From positions 1-64,000 of the forward strand of contig JAQTNV010000014.1 of assembly GCA_028713675.1 (NCBI GenBank): a DNA stretch of 64,000 nucleotides, written 5' to 3'. Made by a program: the position numbers and the translations under genes. This stretch comes from a bacterium. GTDB lineage: Bacteria; Desulfobacterota; JAPLJL01. The notes beneath the pieces are model-generated. The model did no database searches and was not told the origin of the DNA. It was given only the letters and a program-made list of their open reading frames with translations. This document shows, one piece after another, positions 50,347 to 58,449 of this stretch (positions within the stretch are counted from its first letter, which is position 1; each line of letters opens with the position of its first letter).

Positions 50347-51285
50347 ATGGAGTCGCGGAAGAAACTGATTTACAGTCTTGTCGGGCTGGGAGTATTTTTT
50401 CTGGCTGTCCTGATCGGATTCTCCCTCTGGAAGGGAAGATCCACCCCGGTCCAGTTCATCAAGGAGGACTCGGCTTTCGGCCCGGTGGTGGAAGGCACGT
50501 TCTACCCCGCCGACCCGACCAAATTGAACCAGTGGATCCAATCCTTCATTCAACAGACCCCTAATTTCGACGCGGGCGGACGCCAGATTTTCGGTCTGAT
50601 TGTTCCCCACGCCGGTTACAACTATTCCGGCCGAACCGCCGCGGCCGCGTTCAAGCTCCTGCAGGGGAAAAGTTTCCCCCGCGTGGTGGTGATGGCCCCC
50701 TCTCATCATGCCCAGTCCAAGGAAGTGTCCATCCCGGGATATGCTTATTATCAAACCAATCTCGGGACGATCCCGATCGACCGGGAAAGCGTCCAGAAGC
50801 TGAAAAAGGGAAGGCCCTGGATCACCGATAACCCCAATCTCTACAACCGGGAACACGCCCTGGAGGTGGAGCTGCCTTTCCTCCAAACCGTCCTGGGTAA
50901 ATTCCAACTGATCCCGATCATAATCGGGGATTCCGACATTGACCTGGCCCGGAACCTGGCCGCCGCGCTCAAGGAAACCCTGGGCAATGACGCCCTCTTT
51001 ATCGCTTCCACCGATCTTTCCCATTATCATCCTTATTCACAAGCCGAAATGATGGACAAGAATACCCTGAGTCTGATCGCCGCCCAGGACCCGGAAAAAC
51101 TGAACCGGGCCGTAGCCGCCCAGCAGGCGGAACTCTGCGGGCTGGGCCCGGTCCTGACCATCATGACCCTTTTCCAAAACGTGCCCACTGGAAAGATCCA
51201 GCTAATTTATAACGAAAATTCCGGCGACGTCGTGGGTCAGAGAGAAAGCGTGGTCGGGTACGGGGCATTGGGCCTCTTCTATTAA
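50347..51285 (+). CDS. amrB: AmmeMemoRadiSam-system protein B (Memo-like), membrane-anchored
   Basis: 312 aa; AAGGAGG precedes ATG 50347. A single N-terminal TM segment (LIYSLVGLGVFFLAVLIGF) anchors the Memo domain (about 45-312), which is usually cytosolic. The Memo metal-site residues are all present: His in LIVPHAGYNYSG, His in MAPSHHAQS, Asp-His in STDLSHYHPY and Cys in QAELCGLG. In human MEMO1 this site binds iron or copper. The anchor suggests an extracytoplasmic Memo domain, consistent with the neighbouring periplasmic FMN-domain protein. Its partner radical SAM gene is two genes upstream. Confidence 0.93.
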   Translation: MESRKKLIYSLVGLGVFFLAVLIGFSLWKGRSTPVQFIKEDSAFGPVVEGTFYPADPTKLNQWIQSFIQQTPNFDAGGRQIFGLIVPHAGYNYSGRTAAAAFKLLQGKSFPRVVVMAPSHHAQSKEVSIPGYAYYQTNLGTIPIDRESVQKLKKGRPWITDNPNLYNREHALEVELPFLQTVLGKFQLIPIIIGDSDIDLARNLAAALKETLGNDALFIASTDLSHYHPYSQAEMMDKNTLSLIAAQDPEKLNRAVAAQQAELCGLGPVLTIMTLFQNVPTGKIQLIYNENSGDVVGQRESVVGYGALGLFY

Positions 51286-51676
51286 TCCCCCCTAACCGAA
51301 ACATTTTTAATCGTATTACGTTGATCGGTTGGGCGACTCGTTTTCCGCCTCTGGCGGAATCCCGCCAGAGGTGGTGATCGTCGTGTTATTCAGACAATGT
51401 CATTCTTCTTTAATATACCGCAACCGTAAGACCTAACCAAAACCAGCCGCGCAACCGCAACCGTTTAACTCAATTTAATCGACAAAATACCAATAGCCTA
51501 TTCGGGGAAGACCAGACAAACATTCATCCCAACTGAGTCTTTTAGGTTGGATCCGGGTTTTGCCCCTGGTCTGAATATTTCCTCTGTTATTGACAGATTG
51601 CCTAAGATTGATTAAAAGAATTAACGCAATGCGAAAAACGATTTAATTTCACTAATTTTCTTAAAAGGAGGAAAAA
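51286..51676. other. Intergenic region with two structured segments
   Basis: CCTCTGGCGG/CCGCCAGAGG (51348-51371) is a 10-bp hairpin with a 4-nt loop and no T-run; it follows the Memo gene. At 51509-51572, AGACCAG...CTGGTCT encloses an inner CCAAC/GTTGG stem, a possible leader RNA or repeat. Heptamer-like GCAACCG units occur at about 51418-51470. The thiolase promoter probably lies at the right end. Confidence 0.45.
51590..51618 (+). promoter_or_regulatory. Possible promoter of the thiolase gene
   Basis: A perfect TTGACA (51590) is followed after 17 nt by TAAAAG (51613), a four-of-six match to the -10 box. The predicted leader is about 50 nt and includes the AAAGGAGG ribosome site. Confidence 0.4.
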
Positions 51677-52927
51677 ATGGCAAAAGCTAGGACTCTCAAG
51701 GAAGTTGTGGTGGTGGACGGTATCAGGTCCCCCATCGGCAAATCCGGCTGGAAAGGCATGGAAAAGCGCGGCATGCTCGCGGAAGCCTCCGGCCAGGACC
51801 TGATGGCCGCCATGCTCAAGGGGCTCGTGGCGCGGGTCCAGAAGGCATCTCCCAAGTTCAACCCCATTGAAATCGAAGACGTTCTGCTCGGCTGTCTCTC
51901 CCAGATCGGGGAGCAGGGCGGGAATATCGGCCGGATCGCCGCTCTCCTGGCCGATCTTCCCGTACAGGTTGCCGGCGCGACGGTCAACCGCTATTGCAAC
52001 GCCGGCCTCACCGCCATCAACATGGCCGCCAATACCATCGCGGCCGGAGCCGGTGATATCTTCATCGCCGGCGGCGTGGAGATGATGTCCCATTACCGGA
52101 TGGGCTCCGATGTGACGGTAGCAGTGGACGCCGCTTACCCGGTATATATGTCCAAGGACCTCGAAAAGACCCGGATGTTCGTGGCCCAGGGTTTCTCCGC
52201 CGAGCTGGTAGCGGAGAAATACAAACTCACCAAGGATGAGATGGACCGGTTCGGGCTCTGGAGCCACCAGAAGGCCACCAAGTCCCAGCGCAGCGGTTTC
52301 TTCAAGCAGCACATTGTCCCCTTCACCTTCACCAACGAAGCCGGCAATGAAGTAACCCTGACCGAGGATGAAACCATCCGCCCGATCTGCCTGGACGACC
52401 CCAAGAAGGCCCTGGCCGACATCACTAAGCTCCAGGGTCGTTTTAAACCCACCGGCGGAACCGTGACCGCGGGTAATTCCTCACAGATCGTGGACGGCGC
52501 TGCCGCCACCATGCTGATGTCTGAGGAAAAGGCCGGCGCGCTCGGGCTCAAGCCCCTGGCCCGGATCGTCTCCACCTCGATTGCCGGCGACGACCCCTAC
52601 ATCATGCTGACCGCCCCGATCCCGGCATTGCAGAAGGCCCTGGACCGCGCGGGGATGAAAATGAACCAGATGGACTGCATGGTGTTCAACGAAGCCTTCG
52701 CTTCTCCCCCCATGGCTTTCGCCAAGCATTTCGGAATCGACATGTTTGATGAAAGGATCAACCCCATGGGCGGCGCGATCGCGGTCGGGCATCCGATCGG
52801 AGCCTCCGGCGTGCTCTGGTTCAACGAGATGGTCCACTGGCTCCACCAGAACAAGAAGAAATACGGGATCTTCACCCTCTGCGGCGGCGGCGGCATCGGG
52901 ATCGCCACTATAGTGGAAGCCTACTAA
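51677..52927 (+). CDS. Acetyl-CoA acetyltransferase / 3-ketoacyl-CoA thiolase
   Basis: 416 aa thiolase, either condensing or cleaving acyl-CoA. All catalytic motifs are present: nucleophile Cys in NRYCNAGL, NEAFAS, the His in GHPIGASG, and the second Cys in LCGGGGIG. Length and order are normal for thiolase I/II. No other beta-oxidation gene is nearby, so direction and chain length cannot be told. AAAAGGAGG precedes the ATG, and a strong terminator follows, so it is a single-gene, probably well expressed unit. Confidence 0.95.
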   Translation: MAKARTLKEVVVVDGIRSPIGKSGWKGMEKRGMLAEASGQDLMAAMLKGLVARVQKASPKFNPIEIEDVLLGCLSQIGEQGGNIGRIAALLADLPVQVAGATVNRYCNAGLTAINMAANTIAAGAGDIFIAGGVEMMSHYRMGSDVTVAVDAAYPVYMSKDLEKTRMFVAQGFSAELVAEKYKLTKDEMDRFGLWSHQKATKSQRSGFFKQHIVPFTFTNEAGNEVTLTEDETIRPICLDDPKKALADITKLQGRFKPTGGTVTAGNSSQIVDGAAATMLMSEEKAGALGLKPLARIVSTSIAGDDPYIMLTAPIPALQKALDRAGMKMNQMDCMVFNEAFASPPMAFAKHFGIDMFDERINPMGGAIAVGHPIGASGVLWFNEMVHWLHQNKKKYGIFTLCGGGGIGIATIVEAY

Positions 52928-52961
52928 AATCCTGGAATAATCCGTTTGCTGACCAAAAAGC

Positions 52962-52997
52962 GGGGGCACGGCCAAAAGCCGTGCCCCCTTTTATTTT
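52962..52997 (+). terminator. Intrinsic terminator of the thiolase gene
   Basis: GGGGGCACGGC (52962-52972) pairs with GCCGTGCCCCC (52978-52988) around CAAAA, then TTTTATTTT. It lies about 35 nt after the stop codon. Confidence 0.93.
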
Positions 52998-53045
52998 CTG
53001 ATTAATTCCCGGAAATAATGTATCTTACGGACGTCCACCCATCCG

Positions 53046-53066
53046 CCCCTCTTTATCAAAGAGGGG
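53046..53066. repeat. CCCCTCTTT/AAAGAGGGG hairpin
   Basis: A perfect 9-bp stem with a 3-nt loop, followed by CCGGGGGAG. It lacks a GTAG head, so it belongs to another short dispersed hairpin class or is a terminator-like element downstream of the convergent ilvE gene. Confidence 0.5.
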
Positions 53067-53146
53067 CCGGGGGAGATTTAAACGTTCTTCCTGATCATGA
53101 AAACACCTCTTCCCCCCTGACTCCTAACGCTTCACGCCTGACGGGT

Positions 53147-54067
53147 TCAGGTGGCGTAGGTCAGCCAGTCGCGGTAGCGGGGTTCCTGGCCCCGGACCAC
53201 GGTCTGGAAGATTTTCTGCAGGGATTGCGTGATCGGCCCGGGTTTGCCCGTCCCGATCTTGCGATCGTCCACCTCGCGGACCGGGGTGATCTCCGCGGCG
53301 GTCCCGGAAAGAAACATCTCGTCGGCGCAATACATCTCGTCCCGGGAAAAGCGTTCCTCCCGGCAGGGAATTTTCTGGTCCGCCGCGATCCGGAGCAGCG
53401 AATCCCGGGTGATCCCCGCGAGCACCGAGGTCAGGGGCGTGGTTTTCAGGACCCCCTGGGAAACGATGAAGATGTTCTCCCCGCTGGCCTCGGAAACATA
53501 ACCTTCGGGATCGAGCAGGACGGCTTCGTCGTATCCCATCCGGGTCACCTCCCGCTTGGCCAGGATCGAGTTGACGTAATCCCCGCTGCATTTTGATTTG
53601 GTCATGCTCACGTTGGGATGGTGGCGGGTGAAACTCGAGACCTTGGTCCGGATCCCGTTGGCGAGGCCCTCCTCGCCCAGATAGGCTCCCCACTTCCAGA
53701 TCACGATCGCCACCCGCACCGGGTTGTTGGCCGGGAGAAGCCCCATCGCCCCGTCGCCCAGGAACACCAGCGGCCGGATGTATCCCTCGGGCAGCCGGTT
53801 GATCCTGATCAGGTCCAGGGTCGCCTGCTTGAGGTCCTCCGGGCGGAAGGTAATCTCCAGCTGGTGAATAAGCGCGGAACGATACAGGCGGTCCAGGTGC
53901 TCCTGCAGGCGGAAAACCGCGGAACGCTTGTCCCCGGTCTGGTAAAACCTGATCCCCTCGAAAACCCCGAGGCCATAATGCAGGGAATGAGTCAGGATGT
54001 GCACCTGGGCTTCGTCCCAGCCGACCATCTTTCCGTCCATCCAGATTTTTTCAGTTTTCTCGACCAT
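53147..54067 (-). CDS. ilvE: Branched-chain amino acid aminotransferase
   Basis: PLP enzyme for the last step of Leu, Ile and Val synthesis. 306 aa from ATG 54067, with AAGGCGGG upstream; an in-frame TTG nine codons earlier overlaps the preceding gene and is less likely. Signatures: [34 protein letters not shown], the lysine region [15 protein letters not shown], and [10 protein letters not shown]. Class IV aminotransferase, normal length. It follows the DUF4388 gene by 23 nt in the same direction, so it may be co-transcribed despite unrelated function. Confidence 0.95.
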   Translation of the reverse strand: MVEKTEKIWMDGKMVGWDEAQVHILTHSLHYGLGVFEGIRFYQTGDKRSAVFRLQEHLDRLYRSALIHQLEITFRPEDLKQATLDLIRINRLPEGYIRPLVFLGDGAMGLLPANNPVRVAIVIWKWGAYLGEEGLANGIRTKVSSFTRHHPNVSMTKSKCSGDYVNSILAKREVTRMGYDEAVLLDPEGYVSEASGENIFIVSQGVLKTTPLTSVLAGITRDSLLRIAADQKIPCREERFSRDEMYCADEMFLSGTAAEITPVREVDDRKIGTGKPGPITQSLQKIFQTVVRGQEPRYRDWLTYAT

Positions 54068-54090
54068 TTTTCCCGCCTTGTCGGTTGGAT

Positions 54091-55551
54091 TCAACTGCTT
54101 TTGCTGGTATCTTCCCCTTTAAGCATCTGTTTTAAAACCTTGCGATTTTCCGGATTCAGGTCTATCGCCTTCTGGAAAAATTTGGCGGCCTCGGCGGTGT
54201 TCTTCTCCATGGCCAGAATTCTTCCCATATAGAGATAAGCTTTATCACACTTGGGACCGATCGACAGAGCCTTGTTGATCAATTCCCGGGCCTGTCCGAT
54301 CTTGCTCCGGTCCTTAAAATAAACCGCCAGGGCCAGGGTGGCAAGGTATTCCGGTTCCTTGGGATTCATCTTGACCGCGTTGGTCAGGGCTTCCACGGCC
54401 AGGTTGTAATCCTGTTTCCAGAACAGGAAGGTTTCCCCGCGCCCGAACTCGAGATCCGCGCCCAGGACCGCCTTGTCCGCTTCGGCTTTATTCTCTTTGG
54501 CCTTATCCTGGCGGTACTTGACCAGATACTGCGCCCGCTTGGCGTCATTACTGAGGATTTCATAAGCCTGGTCATAATTTTTCTGGATATCGCCCCTGAC
54601 CTTTTGCACTTCCGGGGTAACCCGGGTCAAGCCCTCCGGGGGTTTCAAAGCCTGGCGGGCCCGGTGATAAGCTTCTTCAATCTCGTCAGGCCGGGCGTCA
54701 TCCTTGATCCCCAGAATGGCGAAGAAATCCAGGCCTTTGATTTCCTTGAAGAGATCCAGGATTTTCTCCCGGTCCTGCTTCTCCAGCACCGCCTCCTCCA
54801 GAACCCGGTATTCAATCAGTCCCAGGCGGAAAAGGGTAAAAAGCACCATGTAAGTGGACCGGAGATTGAGCTTGGAAAGGGTCAGGATATCCCGCAGGCT
54901 CCGGAAACCGGTGATCAGGGTATAAAGATCGGCCTCGTTGGTCTGGAAACCGAGGTCCTTGGGCTTGAAGGCGGGATTTTCCACCCTGGCCAGATATTCG
55001 TTGAGGAAGGGCTCGAGGTCGGCGCGAATCTTTTCCGGATCGTAAATATCCTTGATTCCCTCGTAAATCAGGGATGGAACGGGAATCCGGGTAATATCGG
55101 TAATGGAGGGATCAAGCTCCACCCCTTCCACGAACTGGTACTGGCCGTCTTCCCACTTCATCACCTCCACGGCGCGCTGCTTCAGCTGATATTTGAGGGC
55201 AAAATAAATCTCGTCCGGGCTCAGGATCCCCATTTCGATCAGCAGCTCCCCCTGCCTCTTTTTCGTGGTCTTCATCTGCTCCAGGCACTTATCCAGGTCC
55301 TCCTTGGAGATCTTTCCCCCGTCGGAGAGAATCCGGCCCAGGCACTCATTCACCACGTTCGAGCGGCCGAACAGGAGCCAGCCCCGGCGGAAATAAAGCT
55401 CCTTGGCGACCTTCCCGCGGGCCAGCTTCAAAACCCCGGTTTTTTCCTCCCTGGCGATCTGGGCGTAAAGATCGAGCGCCCGCCCCGGGGACATTTCCCC
55501 GCTCCAGGGCACTTGCTGCGGGGTCGGAATCGGCTTACTTTTGGGATCCAT
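54091..55551 (-). CDS. DUF4388 (PATAN)-TPR protein with degenerate J-like domain
   Basis: 486 aa. N-terminal DUF4388/PATAN-like module at about 20-215 ([39 protein letters not shown]). A J-domain-like segment lies near 275-345 ([27 protein letters not shown]), but the HPD tripeptide is lost (KPPE instead). TPR repeats occupy 370-486 ([42 protein letters not shown]). PATAN modules occur in motility and cell-polarity signalling proteins. It is a tandem paralogue of the preceding gene, whose stop overlaps its start (TAATG). Probably partners in one complex. Confidence 0.87.
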   Translation of the reverse strand: MDPKSKPIPTPQQVPWSGEMSPGRALDLYAQIAREEKTGVLKLARGKVAKELYFRRGWLLFGRSNVVNECLGRILSDGGKISKEDLDKCLEQMKTTKKRQGELLIEMGILSPDEIYFALKYQLKQRAVEVMKWEDGQYQFVEGVELDPSITDITRIPVPSLIYEGIKDIYDPEKIRADLEPFLNEYLARVENPAFKPKDLGFQTNEADLYTLITGFRSLRDILTLSKLNLRSTYMVLFTLFRLGLIEYRVLEEAVLEKQDREKILDLFKEIKGLDFFAILGIKDDARPDEIEEAYHRARQALKPPEGLTRVTPEVQKVRGDIQKNYDQAYEILSNDAKRAQYLVKYRQDKAKENKAEADKAVLGADLEFGRGETFLFWKQDYNLAVEALTNAVKMNPKEPEYLATLALAVYFKDRSKIGQARELINKALSIGPKCDKAYLYMGRILAMEKNTAEAAKFFQKAIDLNPENRKVLKQMLKGEDTSKSS

Positions 55552-57203
55552 TAACGTTTAAAGAGACGGCTGAAGGTGCTCTTCTTCTCCTCCGTCTTCT
55601 GTTTGCGCATCTCGAAAACCCGCAACTCCCGTTGGGCCTCCAGGGACTTCGGATTTATTTCCAGCGCGCGGGTGAAATACTGACGGGCCTCATCCTCATT
55701 GCCCGAGAGCTTGCTGATCGTTCCCAGGTAATAAAAACCCTTGTCCAGGCGGGGATTGCGCTCGGTCGCCTGTTTTATCAATCTGGCCGCTTCCTTGATT
55801 TTATTCTCATCGATCGGAGGCGTGGAATATTTCTTGTATATCGCCCAACCCAGGGTCATCCGGTACTCGGGCTCCTCCGCGTTAAGCTTAACCGCCCAAT
55901 CCAGAGCCTCCAGGGCCTGATCGTACTCCTTCTGCTTCAGCAGCATCTCGCCTTTTTGATACTGCAATTCGGCGTTGACCAGCTTCTCCGCCCCCTTCTC
56001 GAGCTCGGCCTGTTTGTCCGCCGTGCGGATGGAATCCAGGTATTTTTTCCGGCCCTCTTCATTCCCGATGGTGGCAAAGGCCTGGGAAACCAGAGCGAAA
56101 ACCGCGTTGGAGAGTTTCTTCATCTCCTCGTTCCCGAAAACCGAGAAGCGATCCGGGTGATACGTCCGGGCCAGGCGGAAATATGACTGTTTGATCCGGG
56201 CCAGGTCGGCGTCCTGCTTCAACCCGAGAATCCCGAAGCTGTCCAGATCGCGCAGCTTTTCATAAGTGCTCTGTAAATCCTCGAGGATTTCCTCCTTTGA
56301 TGAGGAGGAGGACTTGTCTTCCGCGTCTTCCTCCCGGCCGCCGGAAGCCGTGGCCGCCGGGGCGGCCGGCGGAACGGAGGGCGGCGCCGACAAAGGCGGC
56401 GGCGCGGGATCCGCTTTTTTCCCGGCCGGGGGCCGGGGGATTTCCGCCCCCGTTCCGGGGGCAGCTATCGGGATCAGGACGCCGGTGACAATCAGGGTAT
56501 AAAACAGGACCTGGGCCTCGGAGCCAAAGCGGTCCAGAAGGTCTCCCACCCGGCTCTTCCCGTTGATGGCTTTCAGGATGCGGCGGTCGGAAAGCTTCAG
56601 GCGGTTTTCATCAAAGGCCAGGGCCTGGCGGTCGGAGCGAGCCAGGGGCTGGTCCCGGTGGCTTTCCAGAAAAACCTGGATTCTTTCCTTGGGAAAGCGG
56701 GTGGAAACCCCCTCGTAGATAATGGCGGCGAGTTCCAGGCCCGAAGAAACCTCGGGCTCCTTGATATCTGCGCTCGGGAAAAAACGATAGGCGCCCTCGG
56801 GCCAGCTGAAAAGATCAAGGAACCTTTCCCGGGCCTGTTTTTTAAGAAGTTCAGGAAGCTCATGGGAAGAGATCGCACCCATGGCCATTAAAACCTCGCC
56901 CTGTTTTTTTCCTTCCGCGCTCATGATCCGCAGGGATTCCTCGTAAACCGAGTCGCTGATTTTGCCGGTCCGCTGCAGAAACCGGCCCAGGCATTCATTG
57001 ACAATATTTGACCTGATCTCGAGCGTGGTCCCGCCCTTGAAAACGATCTCCTTTTTCATATCCCCGCGCTTAAGCCGGAGAAAACCATCCTGCTGCTCCC
57101 GGCCAACCCTCCCGAGAACAAACGGCAGGGGATAATTCCGGAGGTCTCCGATCAGAGGAGGATTAAGGATCTCTTCAATGCGGTAAGTTGAAACACTCTC
57201 CAT
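55551..57203 (-). CDS. DUF4388 (PATAN)-DnaJ-TPR protein
   Basis: 550 aa. DUF4388-like module at about 20-225 (DGFLRLKRGDMKKEIVFKGG, QGEVLMAMGAIS), then a low-complexity Pro/Ala linker at 255-290. The J-domain at about 315-380 is intact, with HPD in YHPDRF, so it can in principle stimulate an Hsp70. TPR-like repeats follow (ALEALDWAVKLNAEEPEYRM, ARQYFTRALEINPKSLEAQ). The start is ATG 57203. It heads a two-gene unit with its paralogue and perhaps ilvE. Confidence 0.88.
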   Translation of the reverse strand: MESVSTYRIEEILNPPLIGDLRNYPLPFVLGRVGREQQDGFLRLKRGDMKKEIVFKGGTTLEIRSNIVNECLGRFLQRTGKISDSVYEESLRIMSAEGKKQGEVLMAMGAISSHELPELLKKQARERFLDLFSWPEGAYRFFPSADIKEPEVSSGLELAAIIYEGVSTRFPKERIQVFLESHRDQPLARSDRQALAFDENRLKLSDRRILKAINGKSRVGDLLDRFGSEAQVLFYTLIVTGVLIPIAAPGTGAEIPRPPAGKKADPAPPPLSAPPSVPPAAPAATASGGREEDAEDKSSSSSKEEILEDLQSTYEKLRDLDSFGILGLKQDADLARIKQSYFRLARTYHPDRFSVFGNEEMKKLSNAVFALVSQAFATIGNEEGRKKYLDSIRTADKQAELEKGAEKLVNAELQYQKGEMLLKQKEYDQALEALDWAVKLNAEEPEYRMTLGWAIYKKYSTPPIDENKIKEAARLIKQATERNPRLDKGFYYLGTISKLSGNEDEARQYFTRALEINPKSLEAQRELRVFEMRKQKTEEKKSTFSRLFKR

Positions 57204-57272
57204 GGATATTCCCGGGTTTCGCTTTCGCGTTCAACTGGAAAAATTATATTCGGATCCCCATTCCGGCTCAAG

Positions 57273-58295
57273 TTAAAAAATCCGGCGGATCCCCTCTTCA
57301 AAGGGAGGACGAACCAGCCCGCGCTCGGTGATAATGGCGGTGATCAACCGCGCCGGGGTCACGTCGAAGGCCGGATTGCCGACCGGAACCCCGGTTGGTA
57401 CGATCCGCTCGCCGGCCCAGGTCTCCACCTCCTCCGCCGGCCGCTCCTCGATCGGGATCAGGTCTCCCCGCGCCAGGCTCAAGTCAATCGTGGAAGTGGG
57501 GGCGGCCACATAAAACGGGACCTGATGCGCCTGCGCCAAAATCGCCAGCGAGTAGGTTCCGATCTTGTTGGCCGTATCGCCGTTGGCGGAGATCCTGTCG
57601 GCGCCCACGATGATCAAATCCGCCTCCTTCCGGGCCAGAAAAAAACCGGCGGCCCCATCGGTGATCACTTTTACCGGTATGCCCGCTTCCCGCATTTCCC
57701 AGGCCGTCAGCCGGGCGCCCTGGAAAAGAGGACGGGTTTCATCCGCGATCACGCTGACTTTCTTCCCGGAAGCCGCCGCGGCCCGGATGACTCCCAGTGC
57801 GGTTCCGAATCCTCCGGTGGCCAAGGCCCCGGCATTACAGTGGGTCAGGATCCGGGCCGGGTCCGGAACCACTTCATTCCCGAATTCCCCGATCCGCCGG
57901 TTGATTTCGATATCCTCGGCCAGAATATTCCGGGCTTCGGAAAGCAGCAGCCTGGGCAAGCCGGTGGGATCCGATCCGGCCGAGCTGACGGTTTTTTCCA
58001 TTCTCTCCAGGGCCCAGAAAAGGTTCCGGGCCGTCGGACGGGTCGAGCGCAAACCGGCGATCGCCCGCCGGATTTCCGAAACCATCCGTCCATGATCACC
58101 GGTCTCTCCGGCCGCCAGGGCCACTCCGAAAGCGGCGGCGATCCCGATCGCGGGGGCGCCCCGGACCACCATTTCCCTGATGGCGTCCGCCACCTCCGCC
58201 CAGGTCCGGCATTCCCGATAACTGACCTGGTTCGGAAGGAGCCTCTGATCCAACAGCAGAAGACCGCCGTTCTTCCATTCGAGGGTTAAAACCAT
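57273..58295 (-). CDS. mtnA: S-methyl-5-thioribose-1-phosphate isomerase
   Basis: Methionine salvage enzyme converting methylthioribose-1-phosphate to the ribulose form. 340 aa from ATG 58295, with AAGGAG upstream; a GTG 17 codons earlier lies in ACACGGATT repeat text. Motifs: LEWKNGGLLLLDQRLLP, VVRGAPAIGIAAAFG, the catalytic Cys in ILTHCNAGALATGGFGT and Asp in IVGADRISANGDTANKIGTY. No other mtn gene is near, so it may serve salvage with enzymes encoded elsewhere, or a related isomerase role. Confidence 0.94.
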   Translation of the reverse strand: MVLTLEWKNGGLLLLDQRLLPNQVSYRECRTWAEVADAIREMVVRGAPAIGIAAAFGVALAAGETGDHGRMVSEIRRAIAGLRSTRPTARNLFWALERMEKTVSSAGSDPTGLPRLLLSEARNILAEDIEINRRIGEFGNEVVPDPARILTHCNAGALATGGFGTALGVIRAAAASGKKVSVIADETRPLFQGARLTAWEMREAGIPVKVITDGAAGFFLARKEADLIIVGADRISANGDTANKIGTYSLAILAQAHQVPFYVAAPTSTIDLSLARGDLIPIEERPAEEVETWAGERIVPTGVPVGNPAFDVTPARLITAIITERGLVRPPFEEGIRRIF

Positions 58296-58320
58296 TCCGT
58301 TTCCGCTCCTTGAAAATCCT

Positions 58321-58413
58321 CTGACACGGATTTCACGGACGGACACGGATCAAGGCCGGCTTTCAATGAGTAGAATGATCTGAAGACCGTGGGAATCGGT
58401 GTAAATCCGTGTC
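58321..58413. repeat. ACACGGATT repeats in inverted orientation
   Basis: GACACGGATTTCACGG and GGACACGGATC (58321-58349) are followed 50 nt later by the inverse GTAAATCCGTGTCTG (58400-58414). The same unit occurs at 32321-32340. Confidence 0.6.
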
Positions 58414-58449
58414 TGAATCTAAAAAGAGAAAATTCTGAATCCCGGAAAG

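Noticed and set aside
51509-51572. Structured RNA leader for the thiolase
   Set aside because: Only two short stems can be drawn and the best promoter lies downstream of it; not enough to call an ncRNA or riboswitch.
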